A stretch of DNA of 64,000 bases from Aureimonas populi (GCF_017815515.1 NZ_CP072611.1:2480001-2544000), one strand, 5' to 3'; numbered from the stretch's first letter, positions 1 to 9,382 are shown. Made by a program: numbers and translations. Notes: a model not told the origin generated them from the letters alone.

Positions 1-1034
1 CCCACGGTCACGCGGATCATCCGGTCGAGCGGCGGCTGGCCGGGCATGCGGATGAAGACGCCGCGCGAAATGACGCCGTCCAGGATGGCGCGGGCATGGG
101 CGCCGTCGCCCCCGCAGTCCATCGCCACGAAATTCGTCGCCGAGGGCAGCGGGCGCAGCCCCGCGTCCAGCGCGATCGCGGCGAGCGTTTCGCGCGCTTG
201 CGCGACCCGCGCCACCGTCTCCCGCAGATAGGCCTTGTCCGCCAGCGCCGCGATGGCGCCGGCCTGGGCCATGCGCGAGAGGCCGAAATGATTGCGGACC
301 TTGTCGAAATGGACCAGCGTCTCCGGTGCGCCGAGCACATAGCCGATCCGCGCGCCCGCCATGCCATGGGCCTTGGAGAAGGTGCGGAAACGCAGGACGT
401 TCGGCCGGAACGGCACCAGCGGCGGCAAGGCCGAACCGGGCGCGAAGTCGGCATAGGCCTCGTCGAGGACGAGGATCGTCTCCTCGGGCGTCGCCTCGAT
501 CAGGCGCTGGACGGCCGCGCCCTCGTGCCATGTGCCGGTCGGATTGTCGGGGTTGGCGAAATAGAGCAGCTTGGGGTGAAGCGCGGCGGCGCGCTCCGCA
601 AGGGCCTCCGGGTCCTCGTGGTCATCGGCGCGGTAGGGCACGAAATCCAGCACCCCGCCATGGCCGACGACATGGTAGTTGAAGGTCGGATAGGCGCCGA
701 GCGAGGTCACGACCTTGTCGCCCGGCTCCACCGTCAGGCGCACCAGCAGGCCCAGCAGGCCGTCGATTCCCTCGCCGACCGCGACGTTTTCCGGCCCCAC
801 CCCGTGATGGGCGGCAATCGCCGCCTTCACCTCGAAATGCTCCGGGTCGCCATAGGCCCAACTGTCGCGCGCGGCGGCCGCCATGGCGTCGACGACAGCG
901 GGCGAGGGGCCGAACACGCTTTCATTGGCGCCCAGGCGCGCCTTGAAGGGGCGGCCGGTGCGCCGCTCCAGCGCTTCGGGGCCGACGAAGGGCACTGTGG
1001 AGGGCAGGCTCCGGGCGAGGGCAGTCAGGCTCAT
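1..1034 (-). CDS. Pyridoxal-phosphate aminotransferase, histidinol-phosphate aminotransferase-like (3' end outside window)
   Basis: The reading frame opens at an ATG at 1034 (MSLTALARSLP) and runs off the left edge, so the C-terminus is missing. It is a fold-type I PLP aminotransferase of the HisC/CobC group. The Asn-Pro-Asp-Asn-Pro-Thr-Gly loop, a DEAYADF strand (the Asp contacts the pyridine nitrogen) and the Schiff-base lysine in TFSKAHGMAGARIGYV are all readable in order. Such enzymes transaminate histidinol phosphate or a related amino acid with 2-oxoglutarate in the cytosol. The carbonic anhydrase-like gene ends 6 bases upstream on the same strand, so the two are probably co-transcribed. 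The exact substrate cannot be read from sequence; HisC paralogues acting on aromatic amino acids are common in this group. Confidence 0.85.
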   Translation of the reverse strand, partial: MSLTALARSLPSTVPFVGPEALERRTGRPFKARLGANESVFGPSPAVVDAMAAAARDSWAYGDPEHFEVKAAIAAHHGVGPENVAVGEGIDGLLGLLVRLTVEPGDKVVTSLGAYPTFNYHVVGHGGVLDFVPYRADDHEDPEALAERAAALHPKLLYFANPDNPTGTWHEGAAVQRLIEATPEETILVLDEAYADFAPGSALPPLVPFRPNVLRFRTFSKAHGMAGARIGYVLGAPETLVHFDKVRNHFGLSRMAQAGAIAALADKAYLRETVARVAQARETLAAIALDAGLRPLPSATNFVAMDCGGDGAHARAILDGVISRGVFIRMPGQPPLDRMIRVTV

Positions 1035-1040
1035 CTAGGG

Positions 1041-1574
1041 TCAGTCTTCGATGCGTTGAAGGCCGGCGGCAAAGCGCCGGGCGTTGGCGACATAATGTTC
1101 GGCGGACAGCTTCAGCCTCGCGGCGTCATCCTCGCCAAGGGTGCGCACGGCCCTGGCCGGCGCGCCCACGATGAGCGAGTTGTCCGGGAAAACCTTGCCC
1201 TCGGTGACGAGGGCGCCGGCACCGACGATGGAGTTGCGCCCGATCCGCGCGCCGTTGAGCACGGTCGCGCCCATGCCCACCAGCGAGTTCTCGCCGATCA
1301 TGCAGCCATGGACGATGGCACCGTGGCCGAGCGTGCAGCCCGCGCCGATGGAGAGCGGAAAGCCGGAATCGGAATGGAGCGTGCAATTGTCCTGCACATT
1401 GGTGCGTGGGCCGATCTCGATCCACTCGTTGTCGCCGCGGATCACCGCGCCGAACCACACGCCGACATCCTCACCCAGCCGCACGCGCCCGACCACCGTC
1501 GCGCTTTCCGCCACGAAGTATCGGCCGTTTTCCGGCAGGTCCGGCCTGTCATTGTCCAGTGAGTAGATCGCCAT
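1041..1574 (-). CDS. Gamma-class carbonic anhydrase-like hexapeptide-repeat protein
   Basis: 177 residues from an ATG at 1574 preceded by GGAGAA; a longer in-frame start upstream has no better ribosome site. The protein is a left-handed beta-helix of the YrdA/PaaY/gamma carbonic anhydrase group. It shows repeated [LIV]G-x4 hexapeptides and the three zinc-ligand histidines expected of the family, one in CTLHSD and two in LGHGAIVHG. Family members bind a metal at trimer interfaces, and some hydrate CO2 while many have no proven activity. It lies immediately upstream of the aminotransferase gene with a 6-base gap, which suggests an operon. Family assignment is firm; carbonic anhydrase activity is inferred only. 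Confidence 0.85.
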   Translation of the reverse strand: MAIYSLDNDRPDLPENGRYFVAESATVVGRVRLGEDVGVWFGAVIRGDNEWIEIGPRTNVQDNCTLHSDSGFPLSIGAGCTLGHGAIVHGCMIGENSLVGMGATVLNGARIGRNSIVGAGALVTEGKVFPDNSLIVGAPARAVRTLGEDDAARLKLSAEHYVANARRFAAGLQRIED

Positions 1575-1643
1575 CCGCTTCTCCCGCGCCGAGCGCGGCG
1601 GACCCTGCGACAGCAGCGGGCCCAAATCAAGCGTCGGCGCGCC

Positions 1644-4184
1644 TCAGGCGAAGCTTTGGCGCGCCCTGGCGGTGATGGACTGGCGCAGCTTGCCATAGCC
1701 CTCCCAGGGATCGGGCTTTTCCAGCCGCTCCAGCACTTGGGGGATGCGGAAGAGATTGGCCGCTTCCAGCGTTTCCAGCTCCGCCCATGAAACCGGCGCG
1801 GCAATGGGCGCGCCCTCGCGCGAGCGGGTCGAATAGGGCGCGACGGCGGTCTGCCCCCGCTCGTTGCGCAGCCAGTCGATGAAGATGCGGCCCTTTCGCT
1901 TGGCTTTCGACATGGTGGCCACGAAACGCTCCGGTTCGTCCTGGGCAAGGCGCGCCGCGACGGTGCGGGCAAAGTCCTTGACCTCCTCCCAGCCCTGTCG
2001 GCGGGACAGGGGCGCGACGAGGTGGACGCCCTTGCCGCCCGTGACGAGCGGGAAGGTGGCGAGCCCGGCCTTGTCCAGCCGCGCGCGCAGGTCCATGGCG
2101 GCGCGCCGGACATCGGAAAAGCCGAGGCTCTCGTCGGGGTCGAGATCGAAGACGAGACGGTCCGGGTTCTCCAGCCGGTCGTTTCGCGAGCCCCAGATGT
2201 GGAATTCCAGCGTGTTCATCTGCACGGCGGCAATCAGCCCGGCCGGGCCGGAGAGGGTGAGATAGGCGGCGGCCTCGCCATCCTTCTCCGTCACCTCCAC
2301 ATGGCCGATCGCGTCGGGGAAACCGCCCGTATCGTGCTTCTGGAAGAAGCATCGCTTCGCGCCCGTCTGCGGGCAGCGCACCAGTGAAAGCGGGCGCTGC
2401 CCGGCATGGGCCAGCATCCGCCCCGCGACCGCCTCGTAATAATGCGCCAGGTCGAGCTTGGTGACGCCATGGGCATGGAACACCTCCCGCCCGGGCGATG
2501 TAAGGCGCACGCCGCAGACGCTCACGGGCTCGCCAGCGCCCTTGCCCGCGCGGGGCCTTGCGGCTTCTTCGGCCTTTTGCGGGGAAGGCGGCTCGGCTGG
2601 CTTTTCGTCGGCCACTGTCTCGGCCTCCTTGTCCTCGCGCAGGCCCTTGAAGACGCCGTGCCGTACGGCGCCCTCGCTCGTCAACTCGGCGAAATCGACC
2701 TCCGCGATGAGCTTCGGCTCCACGAAGCGTGCCCCGCGCGCGATTTCGCGCGGCAGGCTTTCGAAGGGCTTGTCCTTGCGCGCGAGAGGCTTGAAGCGCT
2801 CCGCCAGCTCGGCCAGCGAGCGCTCGTCGAAGCCCGAGCCGACACGGCCGCGATAGACGAGGCGTCCATCCTCGAAGGCCCCGATCAGGATGGAGGCGAA
2901 GGCGCGCCCCTTCTTGTCGGAGGGCGAATAGCCGCCGATCACGAATTCCTGCCGGCGGCCGCACTTGGACTTCACCCAGGCCGTGCCGCGCCCGGCGCGA
3001 TAGGGCGCATCGGCCAGCTTGGAAACGATCCCCTCGTGGCCCGCCTTGCACACCGTGCCCAGCACCGCCCCGCCGCTGCCGCGCACATGCTCGCTGTAGA
3101 GAAGCGCGGGGTCGGCCGCTGCGCGCATCAGCGCTTCCAGCCTGCGCTTGCGCTCGGTCAGCGGGCGGGCGGTCAGGTCCTCGCCGTCGAGTTCGAGAAG
3201 GTCGAAGGCGAAGCACGCCAGCGCTCCCCCCTCCTTCAACGCTTTCTGGAGCGAGGAGAAGTCCGGCGCGCCGTTCTCGTCATAGGCCACGATCTCGCCG
3301 TCGATGAGCGCGCTCTTGCAGGGCAGCGCGGAGAAGGACGGCGCGAGAGGCGCGAAGCGGTCCGTCCAGTCGAGTTCGTTGCGCGTGAACAGGCGCGCCG
3401 TCCCCCCGCCCACGGCGGCCAGAACGCGGTAGCCGTCATATTTCATCTCGTGCAGCCATTCGTTGCCCTGCGGCACCTCCGAAACGAGGGTGGCGAGCTG
3501 GAGCGGCCGGAAAGGCGGGGGCGTGCCGGCGGCCTTCGGGCGCCGGCGGGCCGAAGTCTGGCTGGACGCCGGCCTGTTCGGGCGCTTCGTCGGCCTCTTC
3601 CACGTTTCCCCGCCGCTCGCTATCTCCTCCAGGGAACGCCCCGTCTTCACGCTCCTGTCGAGCGCCAGGAGATCGCGATCCGGGTCGGCGAATTCGTCCT
3701 TCTCCTTGATGAGAAGCCAGTTCTCGCGGGTTTCCTTGCCACGCGGCTTCATGCGCACCAGCGCCCAGTGGCCGACCATCTTCTCGCCGTGAAGGTCGAG
3801 CTTCAGGCTGCCCTTCCGAAAGCCCTCGTCAGGGTCCTCGCGCGGCTCCCACAGGCCGAAATCCCAGAGCATCACCGTTCCCCCGCCATATTGGCCGGCG
3901 GGAATGGTGCCTTCGAAATCCCCGTAGTCCATGGGGTGGTCCTCGGTGCGCACGGCCAGGCGCTTTTCGGCCGTGTCGAGGCTCGGCCCGCGCGTCACCG
4001 CCCAGCTCTTGAGGACCCCCTCCCACTCGAAGCGGAAATCGTAGTGAAGGCGGGTGGCATCGTGCTTCTGGACCACGAAGACGAGACCCTGCGCGGAGGG
4101 CGCTCCGCCCGCCGGCTCCTGCGTCCGCGAGAAGTCGCGCTTCTCGCGATAGGCCTTCAGAAGCGCTTCCGCCGCGCCCGCCAC
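1644..4184 (-). CDS. ligD: Multifunctional ATP-dependent DNA ligase LigD (NHEJ)
   Basis: 846 residues from a GTG start at 4184, three bases after the ku stop. Domain order is 3'-phosphoesterase (about 1-165; KHDATRLHYDFR carries the catalytic His and Asp), ATP-dependent ligase (about 230-540; adenylated Lys248 in EMKYDGYR, then the OB-fold part) and archaeo-eukaryotic-primase-like polymerase (about 555-846; FDLDPDE supplies the metal-binding acidic residues). With Ku it trims, fills and seals double-strand breaks. This PE-LIG-POL order is the usual rhizobial one, unlike the POL-PE-LIG order of mycobacteria. It is the second gene of a ku-ligD operon. A long arginine/proline-rich linker lies between phosphoesterase and ligase. 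Confidence 0.95.
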   Translation of the reverse strand: MAGAAEALLKAYREKRDFSRTQEPAGGAPSAQGLVFVVQKHDATRLHYDFRFEWEGVLKSWAVTRGPSLDTAEKRLAVRTEDHPMDYGDFEGTIPAGQYGGGTVMLWDFGLWEPREDPDEGFRKGSLKLDLHGEKMVGHWALVRMKPRGKETRENWLLIKEKDEFADPDRDLLALDRSVKTGRSLEEIASGGETWKRPTKRPNRPASSQTSARRRPKAAGTPPPFRPLQLATLVSEVPQGNEWLHEMKYDGYRVLAAVGGGTARLFTRNELDWTDRFAPLAPSFSALPCKSALIDGEIVAYDENGAPDFSSLQKALKEGGALACFAFDLLELDGEDLTARPLTERKRRLEALMRAAADPALLYSEHVRGSGGAVLGTVCKAGHEGIVSKLADAPYRAGRGTAWVKSKCGRRQEFVIGGYSPSDKKGRAFASILIGAFEDGRLVYRGRVGSGFDERSLAELAERFKPLARKDKPFESLPREIARGARFVEPKLIAEVDFAELTSEGAVRHGVFKGLREDKEAETVADEKPAEPPSPQKAEEAARPRAGKGAGEPVSVCGVRLTSPGREVFHAHGVTKLDLAHYYEAVAGRMLAHAGQRPLSLVRCPQTGAKRCFFQKHDTGGFPDAIGHVEVTEKDGEAAAYLTLSGPAGLIAAVQMNTLEFHIWGSRNDRLENPDRLVFDLDPDESLGFSDVRRAAMDLRARLDKAGLATFPLVTGGKGVHLVAPLSRRQGWEEVKDFARTVAARLAQDEPERFVATMSKAKRKGRIFIDWLRNERGQTAVAPYSTRSREGAPIAAPVSWAELETLEAANLFRIPQVLERLEKPDPWEGYGKLRQSITARARQSFA

Positions 4185-4187
4185 GGC

Positions 4188-5087
4188 TCACGCACTCTTC
4201 TTGCGGCGGGGGGCGGCGCTTTTCGAGGCGGCGGCCTTGGTGCGGCGTGCGGGCGCCTTGCCGGTTCCGGAGGAGGAGGCCTTCGAACCCTTCTCGCCCT
4301 GCTCCAGGCTCTTCTTGAGGCTGGCCATCAGGTCCACGACATTGGATTTGGCGGGCCGGTCTTGATCCTCGTCCTCGTGGGTGACGGTCGCCTTGCCGTT
4401 GGTGCGGCGTTTCTCGGCGATCAGCTCCTTCAGCGCCGCCGTATAGCGGTTCTTGTACTCGCCCGCGTCGAAGGGTGCACTCTTGCGCTCGATCAGGACG
4501 GTCGCGACGTCCAGAAGGTCCTCGTCCGTTTTGTCGTTCGAAATCTCGGAGAACACCGTCTCGGACTTGCGGATCTCGTCCTCGTAATGCAGCGTTTCCA
4601 GAAGGAGGCCGCGCCCGCACGGGCGCAGCGCCACGAGATACTCCTTGCCGCGCATGGAAAGCTGGCCGAGCCCGGTCTTCTTCGCCTTGCGCATGGCGTC
4701 GCGCACCACGCGGAAGGCGTCCTCGGCGAGCTCGTCCTGCGGCACGACATAATAGGGCTTGTCGAAATAGAGCGGCGGGATCTCGTTGGTGTCGACGAAC
4801 TGGACCAGCTCGAGCGTCTTCTTGGTCTCCAGCTTCACGTCCTCGATCTCCTCGTCGGTGAGGAGAACGTATTCGCCCTTGGAGACCTCGTAGCCCTTGA
4901 CGATGTCGTCCTTGTCCACCGGGCCGATGCCGGGCGCGACCTTCTCGTACTGGATGCGCTTGCCGCTGGGCCGATGGATCTGGTTGAAGGCGATGGCCGC
5001 GCCGCTCTTGGTGGCGGTGAACATCTCCACGGGGATCGACACGAGCGAGAGGCGCATCTGCCCCTTCCAGATCGGACGCGGCGCCAT
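4188..5087 (-). CDS. ku: Ku homodimer DNA-end-binding protein (NHEJ)
   Basis: 299 residues from ATG 5087 (MAPRPIWKGQMRLSLVSIPV), with AGGAG nine bases upstream. This opening is the standard beginning of bacterial Ku. The core beta-barrel/bridge region is complete through the NRYTAALKELI segment, followed by a lysine-rich, low-complexity C-terminal tail (ending RRKKSA) typical of soil-bacterial Ku and thought to help DNA binding and ligase recruitment. Ku threads onto double-strand ends and recruits LigD, whose gene begins three bases downstream. The 5' end faces an SbcD-like nuclease gene across a 162-bp divergent spacer, so both operons could share regulatory sequence. Confidence 0.95.
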   Translation of the reverse strand: MAPRPIWKGQMRLSLVSIPVEMFTATKSGAAIAFNQIHRPSGKRIQYEKVAPGIGPVDKDDIVKGYEVSKGEYVLLTDEEIEDVKLETKKTLELVQFVDTNEIPPLYFDKPYYVVPQDELAEDAFRVVRDAMRKAKKTGLGQLSMRGKEYLVALRPCGRGLLLETLHYEDEIRKSETVFSEISNDKTDEDLLDVATVLIERKSAPFDAGEYKNRYTAALKELIAEKRRTNGKATVTHEDEDQDRPAKSNVVDLMASLKKSLEQGEKGSKASSSGTGKAPARRTKAAASKSAAPRRKKSA

Positions 5088-5249
5088 GCTCGTACACTCC
5101 TGCCCATGGTTTGCGAGAACGCGACTCAACGCCGGGGAAGGGCGCGTGTTCCGGCTGCGCGCCCACGCGCCGAAAAGACGTTGATAATCCGCTCCCTGCG
5201 CTCTTGCCCGTCTTGCGCATGGGGGCGGGAAACGCCAGCTTGGCCGCCA

Positions 5250-6374
5250 ATGATCCGCATTCTTCACACCGCCGACTGGCAGATCGGCAAGCCCTTCGGC
5301 GGCTTTTCCGGCGACCTGCCGGGGGAGTTGCGCGCCGAACGCTTCCGCGCGGTGGAGCGCATCGCGGCGCTGGCGACCGCGCGCCGCTGCGATGCCGTGC
5401 TCGTGGCGGGAGACGCGTTCGACGACAACACGGTCAAGCCGAGGGACCTGAGGCGCACGCTGGAGGCGCTGGCCGGCTTCGACGGGCCATGGGTCTTCCT
5501 GCCGGGCAATCACGATGCGGGGCTCGAGGTTTCCGTCTGGTCGCTGCTGCGCCAGATGGAGGACCGGCCGCCCAATATCCTGATCGCCGACAAGCCCGAG
5601 CCGATCATCCTGGCGCGGGAGCGCCTTGCCGTCCTCCCCGCGCCGCTCACCCGCCGCCATGAGGGCGCGGATGTGACCGGCTGGTTCGATACGGCCGATA
5701 CACCGGAAGGCACGGTGCGGGTCGGTCTCGCGCATGGCTCCATCGCCAACCGCCTGCCCGAAAAGGCCGAGAGCGCCAACCCCATCGCCGACGATCGCGC
5801 CGTGCGGGCGCGGCTGGACTATCTGGCGCTGGGCGACTGGCACGGCTTCCTGGAGATCGCGCCGCGGACATTCTATTCGGGAACGCCCGAGCCGGACCGG
5901 CACCGCGCCAACGAGCCCGGACATGTCGCCTATGTGGAGATCGACGCGCCCGGCGCGTCGCCGCGCGTGGAGAAGATCCGCGTCGGGCGCTACGAATGGC
6001 TGTCGCTCGCGCTGCATCTCTATGGCGACTGCGCCGCCGTGGAGGAAGCGCTCGCGCGCATCGAAAGGCCGCGCGACACGCTTCTCCTCCTCGACCTCGC
6101 CGGCAGCCTGCCGCTGCGCGAGCGCGTGCGGCTGGGCGAGATCGTGGAAGGCTGGGCGCCGCGCCTGGCCGATCTGCGCCTGCGCGACCGCGACCTCGTG
6201 GACGAGCCGGACAGCGAGGACATGGACCGCATCGACCTGGCCGGCTTCGTGCGGGACGCGGTGGAGGAGCTGCGCCGCAAGGCCGCCGACCCGTCCGATC
6301 CCGAGCGCGCCGCCGCGGCGCTCGCGCTGCGCCTCGCTTATGCGGAGCACCGCCGCCTCCAGGGCGGGGCCTGA
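5250..6374 (+). CDS. SbcD/Mre11-like DNA repair exonuclease (calcineurin-type metallophosphoesterase)
   Basis: 374 residues from ATG 5250 (MIRILHTADWQIGKPF). Metallophosphoesterase motifs appear in order: HTADWQIG (Asp/His), VAGDAFDD, PGNHD, GLAHGS and LGDWHGF. All expected metal ligands are present. The family consists of Mn-dependent nucleases (SbcD, Mre11, YhaO) that work with a Rad50/SbcC-type ATPase on hairpins and blocked ends. The stop is one base before the start of the ATPase gene, so the two are translationally linked. Divergent from ku. The open frame extends far upstream, but the family N-terminus fixes the start here; no strong Shine-Dalgarno sequence is visible. Confidence 0.88.
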   Translation: MIRILHTADWQIGKPFGGFSGDLPGELRAERFRAVERIAALATARRCDAVLVAGDAFDDNTVKPRDLRRTLEALAGFDGPWVFLPGNHDAGLEVSVWSLLRQMEDRPPNILIADKPEPIILARERLAVLPAPLTRRHEGADVTGWFDTADTPEGTVRVGLAHGSIANRLPEKAESANPIADDRAVRARLDYLALGDWHGFLEIAPRTFYSGTPEPDRHRANEPGHVAYVEIDAPGASPRVEKIRVGRYEWLSLALHLYGDCAAVEEALARIERPRDTLLLLDLAGSLPLRERVRLGEIVEGWAPRLADLRLRDRDLVDEPDSEDMDRIDLAGFVRDAVEELRRKAADPSDPERAAAALALRLAYAEHRRLQGGA

Positions 6375-6375
6375 G

Positions 6376-8994
6376 ATGCTGCTTCACAGCATTCGCGTGC
6401 GCGACCTGGCGGGGCTGGGGGATGTCTGCATCGAGGGGCTGGAGCCGGGCCTGACCGTTCTGGTCGGAGACAATGAGGCGGGCAAGTCCACCATCCTCAC
6501 CGCGCTGCGCGCCGCGCTCTTCCACCGCCACGGCTCCGGCAGCCGGTTCGTGAAGAACCTTGCGCCCTACGGGCGGCAGGTTCGGCCGGAGATCGACCTC
6601 GAATTCGAGCTCGGGCAGACGCGCTACCGGCTGGAAAAGCGGTTCCTGCAAAAGCCGGAGGCCCGCCTTGTCTGGCCGGGCGGGGAGTTGATCGGCGACG
6701 CTGTGGAAGACCGTCTGGCCGAGCTTTTCGGCTTCTCGCCCTATTCGGGACGCGGGGAGTTCGACCATGAGCGGCACCAGGGCGCCTTCGGCCTTCTCTG
6801 GGTGGAGCAGGGGCGCGCGCCGGAAGGGATCGACATCGGCGTCGGCCGGGACGCGGTTCTCTCCTCCCTCGAGGCCGAGGTCGGGCAGATTCTGGGTGGG
6901 GAACGGGGGCGTGGGCTGCTCGGCGCGGCCAAGGCCCTGCGCGACCGGCACTTCACCGATGGCGGGCAGCTTCGGCGCAATGGCGAGCTGAGGGCGGCGG
7001 AAGACGAGCTTGCGGCGCTCGACGCCGATATCGCCGAACAGAAGGCCGCCAAGGCCACGCTGGACAGCCGCATCGACAGGCTGGCGGATCGGCGCGCGCG
7101 GCTTTCGGCCCTGCGGCGCGACCATGTGATCGAAGCGGCCGAGCGCGATCTCGCAAAGGCGGAAAGCGCCGACCGAGCGCGCGAGGACGCGCGCCGCGAC
7201 CTGACGGAGGTGGAGCAGGCCCTGGCCCTGGCCGCCGCCGCCGTGGAAAAGGCCGCAGCCGATCTGAAGCGCCGGCAGGAGCTGGCCGAGGCTCTGGCGG
7301 AGGCCGAGCGCGCGGCCGCCATGGCCCGTGAAACGTCCGCCGAGGCGGCCGAGGCCGCCGCGACGCTGGAGGCGGGCCGGGAGGCGCTGCGCACGGCACG
7401 TGAAACCGCCGAGCGCGAGATGCGCCGCCTGGAGCAGCACCAGCGCGCGCAGGAGGGGCAGCGCGAGCGGGCGCGATTGCAGGAGCGCCTGGCGCGCCTT
7501 CGCGCGACGGTGGAAGCGGCGAGGGAGGCCGCCGGCCGCGCGGCCGAGGCCCGCCGGCTCCTGGCTTCGGCTCTCGACGAGAAGGGCTTGCGCGCGATCC
7601 TTTCGGCCGAGGCCGAACGGCGCGAGGCGGCCGCGCGCCGGGACGGGGCGGCGCCGTCCGTCATCTTCCATCCCGAGCCCGGCCGCACGGTCCGCGCCGG
7701 GGCCGCCGGCATGGTCGAGACGGCCCGGCCGTTGCGCGTGGCGCGCGATACCCTTTTCCATCTCGATGGGTTCGGGCGCGTAGAGATTCGCCCCGACACC
7801 GGCTCGCAGGAGCGGGAGGCCGCTTACGAAACGGCCGCACGCGCCCTCCGCGATCGCCTTTCGGCGGCAGGGCTCGACAGCGTGGATGCGGCGCATGAGG
7901 CAAGGGCTCGCGCATCCGAGTGGGAGGCCGGGCTGCGGGAAGCCTCGGCCCGCGTGAAGGCGCTGGCGCCCGCAGGCGTCGAGGCGCTTGCTTCGGAGAT
8001 CTCCGCGCTGGAGCAGGCGCTGGCCGCGATCCCTTCTTCCGCGGAGGGACCGGCCGCCGCCGATGTCTGGGCGGAGCTGGAAAGGGCGCGGGCTGGATTT
8101 ACGGCGGCGGACGCGGCGCTTCAGCGCCGGACGAGCGACATCCAGCTCGCGCGCGCTGAGGCGTCCCACGCGGCCGAACGGCACGAGGGCGCGGCGGCCG
8201 AGGCGGCCCGGCTGGCCGATCTGCTGGCTCGGAGCGAGGCACAGAACGCCTCCGCCGCCCTGCGCGAGCGCCTGGCCGCCGCAGAGGTCTCCAGGCAGGC
8301 CCAGGCCGTGTTGGCCGAGACGCGCCGGGCCGCCTACCAGATGCTTGATCCGGAGGTGATCTCGCTGGAGCTGAGACGCGCACGCGGCGCGCTGGCGAAT
8401 CTGCGCCGCGATGTCGCGCAAGTCGAGAACGAGGTGCGAGAGCTGGAAACGGAGCTTCGCATCACTGGAGCGCAGGGGCTGGGCGAGGCGATCGAGCGGA
8501 TGGAGGGCGAGCGGTCGAGCCTGGCCGAGCGCGTCGCGCGCCTGCGGCTCGAGGCGGACGCCGCGCGGCTTCTCTACGAGACGCTGGGCCGGGCCGAGGC
8601 GCGCCTGCGCGAGAAGTGGTTCGCGCCGATCCGGGCCGAGGTAGCGCCCTATCTGCGGCTCGTTCACCCGGAGGCGGAGATTGCCTTCGACGAGGAGACG
8701 TTGCGCGTGACCGGGGTGACGCGGCGCGGGGTGCCTGAGGAGTTCCACCGGCTTTCCCACGGGGCGAGGGAACAGGTCGCGGTGGTGACGCGGCTGGCGC
8801 TCGCGCAAGTGCTGCGGAAAGGAGGCCATCCGGCGACCGTCATTCTCGATGATGCGCTGGTGAACACGGACGAGGCTCGCCTCGCGCGAATGCACCTCGT
8901 TCTCCAGAAAGCGGCCGAGCATCTTCAGATCATCGTGCTGACCTGCCGCGAGCGTGACTTCCGCGGCCTTGGGGCCCCGCTCATCCGGCTGTAG
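6376..8994 (+). CDS. SbcC/Rad50/YhaN-like SMC-type ATPase
   Basis: 872 residues from ATG 6376, one base after the nuclease stop. An N-terminal Walker A (GDNEAGKST, about 31-39), two long Ala/Arg/Glu-rich coiled-coil arms, and a C-terminal half carrying an ABC signature-like LSHGAREQVAVVTRL and a Walker B VILDDALVN are present. This is the head-coil-hinge-coil-head plan of SbcC/Rad50. The centre (about residues 425-480) contains no cysteine pair; instead of a CxxC zinc hook there is a short beta-rich, Gly/Pro-containing segment (FHPEPGRTVRAG onward). Length is below classic SbcC (about 1000+). It closely fits the hook-less YhaN-like group. Expected role: ATP-driven partner of the adjacent nuclease in end processing. 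Confidence 0.85.
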   Translation: MLLHSIRVRDLAGLGDVCIEGLEPGLTVLVGDNEAGKSTILTALRAALFHRHGSGSRFVKNLAPYGRQVRPEIDLEFELGQTRYRLEKRFLQKPEARLVWPGGELIGDAVEDRLAELFGFSPYSGRGEFDHERHQGAFGLLWVEQGRAPEGIDIGVGRDAVLSSLEAEVGQILGGERGRGLLGAAKALRDRHFTDGGQLRRNGELRAAEDELAALDADIAEQKAAKATLDSRIDRLADRRARLSALRRDHVIEAAERDLAKAESADRAREDARRDLTEVEQALALAAAAVEKAAADLKRRQELAEALAEAERAAAMARETSAEAAEAAATLEAGREALRTARETAEREMRRLEQHQRAQEGQRERARLQERLARLRATVEAAREAAGRAAEARRLLASALDEKGLRAILSAEAERREAAARRDGAAPSVIFHPEPGRTVRAGAAGMVETARPLRVARDTLFHLDGFGRVEIRPDTGSQEREAAYETAARALRDRLSAAGLDSVDAAHEARARASEWEAGLREASARVKALAPAGVEALASEISALEQALAAIPSSAEGPAAADVWAELERARAGFTAADAALQRRTSDIQLARAEASHAAERHEGAAAEAARLADLLARSEAQNASAALRERLAAAEVSRQAQAVLAETRRAAYQMLDPEVISLELRRARGALANLRRDVAQVENEVRELETELRITGAQGLGEAIERMEGERSSLAERVARLRLEADAARLLYETLGRAEARLREKWFAPIRAEVAPYLRLVHPEAEIAFDEETLRVTGVTRRGVPEEFHRLSHGAREQVAVVTRLALAQVLRKGGHPATVILDDALVNTDEARLARMHLVLQKAAEHLQIIVLTCRERDFRGLGAPLIRL

Positions 8995-9382
8995 GGGGTG
9001 GTGCGGGCCGGAGAATCAGGCGTTTGTGTGATCCCGATGCCTGTCGCTGGCGAAGCATGTGGGGCAAGTATCGACCGATCTTGGAGCCGTCGCTGGCAAT
9101 AAGACTTTGGTAAGCTCCACGAAAGCTTGGCCGCTCGCGAGCTGCATTGGCTGCTGCCGCGAGATCTGTTTGCGTGGCGTTCGTGCAACAGGGGTGTGGC
9201 CAACACGCATTCCGGGCGGCAGCGTGGCCTTTTGGTGATTGCATCGAAAGTCGACATGCATAAGGTGGAGCAAGAAAGAGGGCGGGGGACGAACCTCCTT
9301 CTTTCAAGGGATGGGGCAGGGAAGGCTGTCCTTCGTATCAAAGGCCCAACCCTACCTTGTAAACTTGACTGGAGGTCAGGAA
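8995..9382 (+). promoter_or_regulatory. Promoter/leader region of porin 1, with conserved leader blocks
   Basis: 388 bases without a supported gene. The part nearest the porin has two blocks that recur exactly in front of porin 2: block A (9276-9306) and block B (9350-9382, ending at the start codon). ACCTCC in block A (9293-9298) is perfectly complementary to GGAGGT in block B (9371-9376), which contains the Shine-Dalgarno sequence. The leader could therefore hide its own ribosome site. The sequence between the blocks differs between the two porins. I see no confident promoter hexamers, and nothing else in 8995-9275. Confidence 0.5.

Noticed and set aside
2406..5249. Plus-strand open frame running from 2406 into the SbcD-like gene
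   Set aside because: It is antisense to ligD and ku, whose protein sequences are clearly real. The nuclease family N-terminus fixes the start at 5250.
5647..8922. Long minus-strand frame antisense to the nuclease/ATPase genes
   Set aside because: Arg/Pro/Ala-rich shadow of GC-rich coding DNA without any domain; the plus strand has full motif support.
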